Below, piece after piece: positions 14,095 to 22,114 of a stretch of 29,367 nt of DNA. The stretch covers positions 1-29,367 of IMG/VR virus record IMGVR_UViG_3300025112_000120; one strand, given 5' to 3'. Each line of letters opens with the position of its first letter. The stretch's first letter is position 1. Made by a program: the position numbers and the translations under genes. This DNA comes from a virus. A model generated the notes under the pieces. That model was given only the letters and a program-made list of their open reading frames with translations, did no database searches and had not been told where the DNA came from.

Positions 14095-15278
14095 AACTTA
14101 AGAGCCTTCATTTCTCCCAGGGTTCTCCCCACCGAAACATTCACTTTGAATAGATCATAACGCGTTTTCTTAAAGGTGTCAAGTAAATTTAAGATTTCGT
14201 ACCGATCTTCCTCGGCCAGATCGATGTACACCGCATCGTGAATAAGAAATGAAATGTGGCTTTTCCTCCCCTTTAAAAGCTCGTAAACTTTATAAGCCTG
14301 TTCGTGCACCATATCAATGGTGGTGCTTTGAACGATGTAATTCAGCGCGTGGTGCTCATCTACATTCTCTATAATTCTACCATAATCTGTCTCAATTTTG
14401 AAGCCATTCCAATACTTATTTCGCACCAACTCCTTATTATAAAGACGCTGTAGGTCCTTGTTTTCCTTGGCAGAATACAACCATGCGAAGGTTTTTACTT
14501 TGGCCTCTTCGCGAGTCAACTTACCATCAAAAATGTTCTTTACATTCCAGTTATGGATATCGTTCTTTGGCTGCTCAACACCAGCAAGCGCCAACAGCAC
14601 CCGCAACTCTGCCGCGTTAAAATCTAGTTCCAGCAGCCAGTCGTTCGTTGGTTTTATACACGCGCGAAACTCCTTGTTCATTGTGAGGAGGGGGAAGCTG
14701 TTGGGATTTGTGGCCAAGCGACCGGTTACGGTCCCCCATGGGTTATAATCACACACATGTTTCACGCTTTGCAAAGTACGATAAAAATTCTTTCCCCGCA
14801 CGGAGCTGAGTAAGTGCTGGATCGGCCTTATATCGATCCTCATTTGGCGCGATCGGATGTCGGCGAGCATCTTCACCAAATTATACATAGAGTCATAATT
14901 TCGTGGCCGGGGGTGGGTATCCAATACGTGTTCCGTAATTTTATTCTTCACTGCCAAATACTGAAATAAAAAGTACTCTGGTAGTATGTCATAGAAGCAG
15001 TTTTCATCGCTTAGGATTCGAGCGGTTTGGAACGCCTTAAGATAGGCTCTCAATTCCTGCTTAATTTTTTCCCATTCAGGCTGCAACCGCGACGGGCATA
15101 CGTCTGTGAGAGTGGTGCCTTTCGCATACAAACGCGCCAACTCATACTGATTGCCCAACAAGTGAGGGGAAAAGTCCCACGTCTTTCCCGAGTATGGGAG
15201 AGGGTCCCTGGTATGTATGGCATTGTCGGTGTAGTATCCTATACAGTCTGTCTTCGAATCCAGTACTTGAAAAATCAA
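14091..15278 (-). CDS. polA: family A DNA polymerase, polymerase domain only
   Basis: A 395-aa DNA polymerase without a 5' nuclease domain and without a recognisable 3'-5' exonuclease. Motifs are TGRLATNPNSFPLL (185-198), motif A LELDFNAAELR with D219, motif B REEAKVKTF with R256, K260 and F264, VQSTTID (316-322, Pol I VQGTAAD) and motif C LIHDAVYID with H347 and D348. Pol I has HDE at motif C; here the Glu is Ala349. The segment between motif B and VQSTTID is shorter than in Pol I. The enzyme is probably active, but fidelity and role may differ. The start is TTG at 15278 behind AAGGAAG. It may fill gaps with the separate FEN while DnaE replicates. Confidence 0.88.
   Translation of the reverse strand: MIFQVLDSKTDCIGYYTDNAIHTRDPLPYSGKTWDFSPHLLGNQYELARLYAKGTTLTDVCPSRLQPEWEKIKQELRAYLKAFQTARILSDENCFYDILPEYFLFQYLAVKNKITEHVLDTHPRPRNYDSMYNLVKMLADIRSRQMRIDIRPIQHLLSSVRGKNFYRTLQSVKHVCDYNPWGTVTGRLATNPNSFPLLTMNKEFRACIKPTNDWLLELDFNAAELRVLLALAGVEQPKNDIHNWNVKNIFDGKLTREEAKVKTFAWLYSAKENKDLQRLYNKELVRNKYWNGFKIETDYGRIIENVDEHHALNYIVQSTTIDMVHEQAYKVYELLKGRKSHISFLIHDAVYIDLAEEDRYEILNLLDTFKKTRYDLFKVNVSVGRTLGEMKALKL
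14154..14182 (-). promoter_or_regulatory. sigma70-like promoter P4 (TTGACA-17-TATGAT)
   Basis: TTGACA (14182-14177) and TATGAT (14159-14154) are 17 bp apart, near the 3' end of the family A polymerase gene. The expected start near 14147 leaves about 53 nt before the MazG-like ATG. Eleven of twelve consensus positions match. Confidence 0.5.
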
Positions 15279-15290
15279 AGTGCTTCCTTT

Positions 15291-16682
15291 TTAATATGAG
15301 TCGTTACTGTCGCCGTTTCCCATAGGAGGCGCTAGAGTATCTTCAGTCTCCATTGTATCAGACTGATTCGTTTTGTCAAGCCCTTCTTCCATAAATCGCA
15401 AGCCTTCCATCGATGCATAAAAAGGATAGTTGTCAAAATAGATATAATCCCGAAACTGTTCTCCCACCCACCGCGCAGCATTTTGCAATTTAGAAAGACT
15501 TGCAATGCGAGGCGTTCGATATGCATCAGCTGCGTCATATCGAAACTTTTTACTAATCCGAAATGGCTTTTTAGTTTCTATACTACGCAAGTCAATATAA
15601 AGGTTAAGCAAATATTTGTCCGTCAAAATAGTATCTACCATTTTAAGGCCTTCTTCGCCGGGAGGGATCCCGGGGCGCTTGATCTTCGTCTGCGCTCTCA
15701 GGCAGGTCGGGTTAAGGGTGAAACTTAAATCTTTACGCCATGGCCGGTGTTGGTCGAACATATTGTAGGCATTAACTAAAAACTTTTTAAGTATCCCAAT
15801 GTCGGTGTTAGAGGTACGCTCGAAATAATAAGGGAAAAAATTCTTTTCATCAAGAAATTGGTAATCTTCGGTGTGCCAGTAGCCCATTCGCTCCAAAAAG
15901 GCAGTTGTAAACAGATCAGCCGTCAGGACCCATGGGGCATTTTTGTTTACCAGAAATCCATATTTTTTGGCACAACGCACATAAAAAGGAAAGTTAGGGT
16001 CTGCAAGAAATTCACGATATTTATATATATCTTCATCGGGTTTGCCCCTCGCAATGGCTATACTAAGACCACTCCCGAACCGGTTACAGAGTCGCGTCAG
16101 AACAAAAGCGCTTTGAGTAATGGGGGAGTGCTTTGCAACCGTAGATAAATACTGTGTAAATATAGGCACAAAAGAAGCAAAATCTACTATGCGATTTTCC
16201 TGCGCCGGAGAGACGGCTTGTTTAAACGACTCAAAAAGGTGTTTTATATAACTATCATATTGAGTGGAGGGATTAACATAGCCTTCATATGCCTTGGGAT
16301 CATAAATGTAGCTGTTGGCATCGTCCGTTTGAAGGACCCCCACCGCCTTGGCATTTTGCATATGTCTCACGAAGCCTATAAAATTATTCCCCACAATTTC
16401 ATTAATCCGCAAACCAAACGTGGCGGCGGCGCCCAGTGAAGACACATACTTTGTTTTAGGAATAATAATATTTTGTTGTGGATCTATGCGCCCATAATAT
16501 ATTTTGCCGTACCATGTATCCAAAGGTTCGGGTAACGATTCGGGGTATAGAAGTTGATTATATAATGAACGTTGGTGCCACTTGCCCCGGGGAGGGATCG
16601 AATTGCTCCCGTAAGGATTTTCTAGGTCGCTCTCCCCCACCTCTATCAGTGCGGCCGCGCGCTCGATCTTTTTAAAGGCCAT
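15291..16682 (-). CDS. uncharacterised protein, probable virion or tail-associated
   Basis: A 463-aa protein I do not recognise. It is rich in aromatic residues (many Tyr and Phe, as in NFIGFVRHMQNAK and FFPYYFERTSNTD) and has no signal peptide, membrane helix or enzyme motif. The C-terminal 35 residues are acidic and probably disordered (TMETEDTLAPPMGNGDS). It starts 3 nt after the stop of the 1384-aa tail gene, so it is likely co-transcribed with the tail block, which suggests a structural or assembly role. Its distal end holds promoter P5 for the polymerase gene. Function is unknown. Confidence 0.75.
   Translation of the reverse strand: MAFKKIERAAALIEVGESDLENPYGSNSIPPRGKWHQRSLYNQLLYPESLPEPLDTWYGKIYYGRIDPQQNIIIPKTKYVSSLGAAATFGLRINEIVGNNFIGFVRHMQNAKAVGVLQTDDANSYIYDPKAYEGYVNPSTQYDSYIKHLFESFKQAVSPAQENRIVDFASFVPIFTQYLSTVAKHSPITQSAFVLTRLCNRFGSGLSIAIARGKPDEDIYKYREFLADPNFPFYVRCAKKYGFLVNKNAPWVLTADLFTTAFLERMGYWHTEDYQFLDEKNFFPYYFERTSNTDIGILKKFLVNAYNMFDQHRPWRKDLSFTLNPTCLRAQTKIKRPGIPPGEEGLKMVDTILTDKYLLNLYIDLRSIETKKPFRISKKFRYDAADAYRTPRIASLSKLQNAARWVGEQFRDYIYFDNYPFYASMEGLRFMEEGLDKTNQSDTMETEDTLAPPMGNGDSNDSY
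15352..15379 (-). promoter_or_regulatory. sigma70-like promoter P5 (TTGACA-16-TACAAT)
   Basis: TTGACA (15379-15374) and TACAAT (15357-15352) are 16 bp apart in the last 90 nt of the 463-aa gene. A transcript from about 15345 would reach the TTG start of the family A polymerase with a leader of about 65 nt. It marks the border between the tail block and the first replication block. Confidence 0.5.
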
Positions 16683-16685
16683 AGC

Positions 16686-19600
16686 TTAGTTGCCGACGTC
16701 CTTGGCGAACCGGTCGAGCATGGTGACCAGCCCATGGCCCGGATCCTCTCGGGATCCGCCCCCTCCGCCGCCGCCCGAGGCGCCACCTCCAGTCGACCCA
16801 GGCGGATACCAGATCTCTTCTTCGGGTCTGATTCCGCCATAGGTTTCGGGGGCCATCAGCTTGGTGTCACAGAATTCGGTTCCCTCCAGGAGAGCCTTTA
16901 TAGATACATCAAACCCCGCTTCGCTTATCTTTGATTCAACCTTGGTTATACGATAATAACCATGAAGTCCTAGGGTAGTAAGTTGTTTCTGGGTTGCTCC
17001 CATTAACATGGGGTTAATATAAACAAAGTTACCATTCTTATACAGAGTATTACCATAAAGCTCTAATGTAGCTGAATAGAGTTCGCGGAGTTGTTCGGCG
17101 CCGAGGGCGCCCTTTTTTTGAATTTTAGCTTCCCGTAACATGGGCTGCTCTTCTCGATTAAATTTAATGCTTTTAACGAGCCCACAGGGGCTTCCAAGAT
17201 AGTGATGGTAAACCCCTTGCTGGATGTCGGTTGCATAGTCTCCTGTTAAGTCTTTGGGCCTCGAATCGGTAGAAAAGAGCACCACCCCCAAAGTTAGCTT
17301 CTTAGGAGAGGTGATCTCATCGGAGGCCTGTATAAGGGTGCTTAAGCCCGTCATTCCCGTAACGGGCATCAGACCTCCGGGAACGAGCGGAGCTGCTTCG
17401 AACCCCTTTCTAAGCGATATGGGCTGTGCATCAAAACGTTGAATAAACTGAACATCTGGTCCAAAACACTTTGACTTCAATGCTCCTGAAATAAGATCAG
17501 CGCACAAATCTTTGACAAAATGAAGGAAATAATAGTTATCAAGATCTTTTTTAATCACCTTATCCTTAAACCAAATCTGAAAGGCGTCTAGAGAAATGGG
17601 AATATCTCCGATATTCATAAGTTGTGTGACCCCCATGGTCTTTGAAAAGGCGGCGGGATCGGACGCCGCAAGAGCATCTAGGAACGCCATAGAGGAGAGT
17701 GATTGGCCCGAATTCAAAATATCATCCATATTTTTTATTTTCATCGCTTGAAGAGGGTCAATCATCTCAACTTCGGAAAGGAAGAACTGAAAGTCAAGAG
17801 GTTGGCCGTCTTGATTTGCTTTTATCTGTTCTAATACGTTGTCTAGTAAGTCTCCTAAATAAAAATAAGAGATGGTAGTAATCGCGCCGGGGTCTTTGGC
17901 CAGTAGGTCATATTTCGGGATGAGTGCTGTCGAAGTCGCGGACGCGGCGTCGGCGGTGGAGCCTTGAGTAGCAATCGCCTTGGCCACCGAATCCAATACG
18001 ACGGTATTCTCGGGCCCCCCTCCAGTCGTAACCTCTAGGGCAACCGCTTGTTTGCGCATGGCTCTCCGGGCGCGTTGTTTGCCTGTCAGTTGGGCCCATT
18101 GAGGAAGGGCAAACTCTTTTTTATCAATCGCTAAATTATAAATCTTTTTGCTAGCAAAAAGACCGCGCAAAAGCTTGCGATATTTTATCAATTTATCTTC
18201 CCCGCGCAGTCGCTTCAACTCATTGAGGGCAGCCTCCACTGCGCGTTGGCCACCTTTACTCTTGGCGGCGCGGTCGCCTAGCTCTTCGACCTCGGCTTCC
18301 TTTGCAGCGATGTCTTTTTTGATGCTCTCGGATGATGTAGCAAAAATGTTAGATGTGCGGCCGGTGAGCATCCCGGAGAGGCTAGCTTGATATTTAATAG
18401 AAAGACTCAGACTGCCGTCTTGATTAAAATCGAATTCGTGACGCGTCTGCTGGAGAAATAAAACTTTTTTACTTTTCGCGATGGCTCGGCCCAGGGCCTC
18501 GGCACGTTCTTTCCCCAATTGAACATAGAGGTCCTCCAGTCCGTCGGGAGCGCTCCATCCCGCTACTACTTTGATACGATAATTGGCGCCCGTGTAGTCC
18601 CGCGTAAGGTGCTGGTCTAAACAGCTTTTGCTCTTGGGCGCTTTTGCCTTCGGGTCGTCACCTTTAGGCTTCGCGTCGGCCAGAGACTGGGCGCTCGATC
18701 CTGGCGATGATATCACCAGATCCAAAAAGGACGTTCTTTTGCCGCCCGCCTGCATAGATCCTTGGAAAAAATCCGCTACCGACTGAAAATACATGTCGAG
18801 TGTAGCGCTAATATTGTTATCTACCTCAGCCGGTTGGATGCCGTCGAGGCTCCACGTAAACGATTTAATACCAGCACCCGGGACGCGGCCGCGATTCCCC
18901 TCCATAATTTGAGTTACATCGTTATCTAATATAAAATTAGGAATGCGAAATTCCTTCTCGTCCCCGATTATTTTTCCAAATTTATCATAGTCAACGCGGT
19001 AAAGCCTGAGATAAGGGACGATAGATCCTTGAAGATCGGGGCACATTTGAAGAAAAGCTTTTACCTCGTCGGGCTCCATCTTGTGTTCAAGCCTATTTTG
19101 AACCAGGGCGGGCTCTTTATTGGTGTCAAGCCGAATAAGGTGCTTGTACTGGGGGATGTGAGAAACCGATAAGGCACGGATGTGTTCGAGCAACAAACAC
19201 TGAACATCGGTGGGGGTTAGCGCATGGCGTGCCTTGTTCGCCGCGGTCTGGGCATCCTCAAAGATGTTTCTACCAGTTATCTCCTCTGATTTCTCGGCGG
19301 CTTCCGGATCTTGGATGTCTGCCACGAACGTGCTCGTTTTAGAATCACCAAAAAATGCAATAATATCGTTCAGACGGTCGTTGCGATTTTTGAGATACAT
19401 GTTGTAGGTGCCATACACCGACTTCTTTGTCGAGTATCCGCTGCTCGTCTTGGGGCCCAGCATGCCGACCACCGAATCTGTGGTCTCAACGTCGAGAATC
19501 CCGATCTCCGACTTAATGATGGCCATGATCTTGGCATGAATCTTGTTTACTTCATTGCCGCCTCCGGACAGGCTTCCGGCCGGGGGTTCTCCGTCAACAT

Positions 19601-20840
19601 ACTTTTTCATCCAGGTTTGAAGGGACGACGCGCTATTATTCAACCACCAGCCTCCAGGGAGCTTCCCCCAAATGGCAAACACAACTGTAGCTTTCTTGTA
19701 GTTTTCAATGCCGGGGATCCCGTTGCCACCCTGGTTGCGACCGGAGCCGCCCTCAAATAAGAATTCACACTCATACTTCTTCCGCATGTCACTGTCGAGC
19801 CACATGTAGGTCTTGCCGGCTGTTAACGCGTCGGGGTGACCTCTGGGATTGTCTAGGTGTGCGATCGTAGTCTTCGAATCCTTGACGAACATCGCTGCTT
19901 TATAATAGATATGATTATCCATGCCGTCTCGAAGCATCGCGCCGGTCTTGGGGTTCGCGGTGCCCCTGGTCCACCGGCTGTTCGTTCCGTCCAGCGGCGT
20001 TATAAAGCCTATATTATTTTTGCTGTCACTTTGCTTTGATTTGTTTGCCGTGAAGTCGGGATGCATTGTACACAAACTATACAACATCATCATTAGGTCG
20101 TAGTATAGGTCACAGAAACTCTGGCCGCGCTGGGTCAGTGACGAATTACCCTTTTCCTTGCCGATATCGCGCAGGAAGACTCCCTTGCGAGCGATAACAT
20201 TTAAGATATGAGGAGACACAAAATACATCCCATCCTTGCAGTGGAGATTTATGGCCTCATAATCTCCTCCGTCATAGTTATCGCTATAGACAAGACGAAC
20301 TCTGCCGTACCCCCCCGTCGTCCCCTCAAGCTTGACAGGGGGCGGATGGTTTTTGTCCCATGACTTTGAACTAGGAGCATTTTCCTGCAAATTCCAATAA
20401 ATCTTTTTATAAGCGTCCTTATTCCACTTCCAAGCGTCGCCGTCGAAAGGGTTGGACCAGCCAGTGGGCATCGGAATCTGATAAACAGAAAACCGGCGCG
20501 GGTTAAGGCACGAAATTAATCCAATTTTTTTGAATATGGTAAAAGTATGGCGCCAATAGCTACCACGGCCCGAGACGGGTGTCGCGTTGTCCCCGGAGCC
20601 CTCCACAGCAATCGTTCCCCCTCCGGGGCCAGGGCCGATTGCTAAGAGGGCGGCAGTAGGATCGGCCGACGAAATCTTGTTCTTCGTACCCGTCTTGACT
20701 GCCGCAGCGCCGAACTTGGCCCAATAGTCAGGCGAAAAAAACTGCTCATAAGCATCTTCAAAAGTCTGAATTTCATAATAGTTTCTCATCAGATCATATA
20801 ATAACTCAACGTCCCTGTCCAAATATGCTTGTGCACCCAT
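16686..20840 (-). CDS. large tail/baseplate structural protein (1384 aa)
   Basis: The largest gene in the window. The N-terminal third (YEIQTFEDAYEQFFSPDYW; repeated references to aromatic and Gly-rich segments) and middle are not matched to a known fold. Residues about 895-935 (AAKEAEVEELGDRAAKSKG) form a charged helical or coiled segment. The C-terminal part NGNFVYINPMLMGA and GYYRITKVESKISEAGFDVSIKALLEG resembles the closing strands of tail hub or phage-late-control-type proteins. The end is a Gly-rich linker (GGGASGGGGGGGS). It lies between the LysM-like baseplate gene and the 463-aa gene, so a baseplate hub or spike-associated part is likely. No lysozyme motif was seen. The start is ATG with GAGAGG upstream. 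Confidence 0.72.
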   Translation of the reverse strand: MGAQAYLDRDVELLYDLMRNYYEIQTFEDAYEQFFSPDYWAKFGAAAVKTGTKNKISSADPTAALLAIGPGPGGGTIAVEGSGDNATPVSGRGSYWRHTFTIFKKIGLISCLNPRRFSVYQIPMPTGWSNPFDGDAWKWNKDAYKKIYWNLQENAPSSKSWDKNHPPPVKLEGTTGGYGRVRLVYSDNYDGGDYEAINLHCKDGMYFVSPHILNVIARKGVFLRDIGKEKGNSSLTQRGQSFCDLYYDLMMMLYSLCTMHPDFTANKSKQSDSKNNIGFITPLDGTNSRWTRGTANPKTGAMLRDGMDNHIYYKAAMFVKDSKTTIAHLDNPRGHPDALTAGKTYMWLDSDMRKKYECEFLFEGGSGRNQGGNGIPGIENYKKATVVFAIWGKLPGGWWLNNSASSLQTWMKKYVDGEPPAGSLSGGGNEVNKIHAKIMAIIKSEIGILDVETTDSVVGMLGPKTSSGYSTKKSVYGTYNMYLKNRNDRLNDIIAFFGDSKTSTFVADIQDPEAAEKSEEITGRNIFEDAQTAANKARHALTPTDVQCLLLEHIRALSVSHIPQYKHLIRLDTNKEPALVQNRLEHKMEPDEVKAFLQMCPDLQGSIVPYLRLYRVDYDKFGKIIGDEKEFRIPNFILDNDVTQIMEGNRGRVPGAGIKSFTWSLDGIQPAEVDNNISATLDMYFQSVADFFQGSMQAGGKRTSFLDLVISSPGSSAQSLADAKPKGDDPKAKAPKSKSCLDQHLTRDYTGANYRIKVVAGWSAPDGLEDLYVQLGKERAEALGRAIAKSKKVLFLQQTRHEFDFNQDGSLSLSIKYQASLSGMLTGRTSNIFATSSESIKKDIAAKEAEVEELGDRAAKSKGGQRAVEAALNELKRLRGEDKLIKYRKLLRGLFASKKIYNLAIDKKEFALPQWAQLTGKQRARRAMRKQAVALEVTTGGGPENTVVLDSVAKAIATQGSTADAASATSTALIPKYDLLAKDPGAITTISYFYLGDLLDNVLEQIKANQDGQPLDFQFFLSEVEMIDPLQAMKIKNMDDILNSGQSLSSMAFLDALAASDPAAFSKTMGVTQLMNIGDIPISLDAFQIWFKDKVIKKDLDNYYFLHFVKDLCADLISGALKSKCFGPDVQFIQRFDAQPISLRKGFEAAPLVPGGLMPVTGMTGLSTLIQASDEITSPKKLTLGVVLFSTDSRPKDLTGDYATDIQQGVYHHYLGSPCGLVKSIKFNREEQPMLREAKIQKKGALGAEQLRELYSATLELYGNTLYKNGNFVYINPMLMGATQKQLTTLGLHGYYRITKVESKISEAGFDVSIKALLEGTEFCDTKLMAPETYGGIRPEEEIWYPPGSTGGGASGGGGGGGSREDPGHGLVTMLDRFAKDVGN

Positions 20841-20860
20841 CTTTTCATCCTCTCTTTTCT

Positions 20861-21199
20861 TTATCCATCATAAACTCTCAAAATAGCCTGTAGGGGCATC
20901 GGGATGGAAATACTCTGGCCGACTCTTAAGTGGGCCTCTGTGGGTTTTTTATTAAACAAAGCTATGACCCACCAATATTGAGCTTGCCCATAATATTGAA
21001 TGGCTAACTTATAATATCTATCTCCAGCCTTCCAGATATGCTGATTGCGCGTAATGGCGCGGAGGTCGGAGACAGTAGGATAGTAAAGGCGGCCGGTGCT
21101 CCATTGTCGAATGGAGGAAATATGGCGCCGTTTGAAAAATCTCTCATATTCTTCTTCTTGGTTGAGCAAGATACGACGATTACTAAAACGTACACTCAT
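20861..21199 (-). CDS. LysM-like baseplate protein (T4 gp53 / tail protein X type)
   Basis: A 112-aa protein. The C-terminal half has a LysM-like pattern: WKAGDRYYKLAIQYYGQAQYWWVIALFN, then LRVGQSISIP. In contractile tails, small LysM proteins (T4 gp53 C-terminal domain, P2 gpX) clamp the baseplate wedge or hub near the tube. The N-terminal half is basic (RFSNRRILLNQEEEYERFFKRRH). The gene overlaps the upstream stop by 4 nt (ATGA). A cell-wall role is unlikely, as it lacks a signal peptide or a lytic domain. Exact equivalence to gp53 is uncertain because T4 gp53 is longer. Confidence 0.75.
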   Translation of the reverse strand: MSVRFSNRRILLNQEEEYERFFKRRHISSIRQWSTGRLYYPTVSDLRAITRNQHIWKAGDRYYKLAIQYYGQAQYWWVIALFNKKPTEAHLRVGQSISIPMPLQAILRVYDG

Positions 21200-22101
21200 T
21201 CAGTTAGCCCCTCTAAAACGTCCGCTTGGTTCATCTCCTCGACCGAGCCACTTAAAATAGTTTGATTAACTAATTCACCCTCCGAGTTAACCTCTCTTTC
21301 TACATGCTGGCTCAAGAGCATGCTGGGCTGCAAACTCGCATTGGGGAACTTGCCATCAATGTCGTCGGAACCAAAAACATATCTGCCGTCCTTGTAAAAC
21401 CACCCGGGCAAGTGAGTATGCAGAACAGTAAAGTTAAATGAAATATTAAGTACTTTGGGAATATACTGATTCCTAACAACTCCTCTCGACCGCGTCGTCT
21501 GATACGTCCCTGTTTCGTCCCCTTCAATCGGCGCGCCATGGCCTACGCCCGATGCGCGGGCCTGGTCGCCCTGTTCGTCCGCGACTTCGCGGCCCTGGAT
21601 GGCCACGTAATCGCCCCGCAAAAAGCCGCCCATCTCCATATCGGGCGCATAACTAAATCCTTCAACATAGCCAACTAAAAATCGATTTGTATGAGGCGTT
21701 GCAATAAGGTTGGTCCATTTAAGTCCCCACAGGGGGGACGCTTTCAAAGTATTTTGAAGGTCACGAGTGTTCTCCGTTACTTCTCGTGCGTACACAGGAT
21801 AGAGAAATTCAATAAGGCGATTAACTTTGCCAAGATTACGCTCGGCGATCGCACTATTATCTGACACCACATCAAACGCCAAACTAATTTTTCGGCTCGT
21901 GTTTTGAAAAGTAGCAAGAGGATCCATGCGCCCATAAACGGTTTCAGCATTCCAGGTGGAAGTAAAATCATCACTGAACTCTGTAACCCACCCTTCGAAG
22001 GAAAGCGATTCATTCCCCTCTCCATGAGCGGTTGGCAAATGCGTGATTTCAATCTGAAAGAATCCTGCGTTTCTTAACGACGGAGCAAAAGTTAATGCCA
22101 T
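21196..22101 (-). CDS. putative baseplate / tail-tube initiator protein
   Basis: A 301-aa protein between the tape measure and the LysM-like gene, where baseplate hub or tube-initiator genes usually lie. Recognisable segments are LSFEGWVTEFSDDFTSTWN, then VYGRMDPLATFQNTSRKISL, a pattern I recall from tail proteins of marine myoviruses, and LIATPHTNRFLVGYVEGFSY. The C-terminus (residues 260-301) is polar and probably flexible. It starts at ATG 13 nt after the tape measure stop with only a weak GGAAA site. The specific T4 counterpart cannot be named. Confidence 0.7.
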   Translation of the reverse strand: MALTFAPSLRNAGFFQIEITHLPTAHGEGNESLSFEGWVTEFSDDFTSTWNAETVYGRMDPLATFQNTSRKISLAFDVVSDNSAIAERNLGKVNRLIEFLYPVYAREVTENTRDLQNTLKASPLWGLKWTNLIATPHTNRFLVGYVEGFSYAPDMEMGGFLRGDYVAIQGREVADEQGDQARASGVGHGAPIEGDETGTYQTTRSRGVVRNQYIPKVLNISFNFTVLHTHLPGWFYKDGRYVFGSDDIDGKFPNASLQPSMLLSQHVEREVNSEGELVNQTILSGSVEEMNQADVLEGLTE

Positions 22102-22114
22102 CTATCCATTTTCC

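Noticed and set aside
16018-16025. TATAAATA on the minus strand, an exact T4 late promoter core
   Set aside because: It lies in the middle of the 463-aa gene, coding for IYKY, with no gene start within 700 bases downstream.
20861-21199. LysM-like domain as a sign of an endolysin
   Set aside because: No catalytic domain, no signal peptide, and the position is within the baseplate block, where LysM-like proteins are structural.
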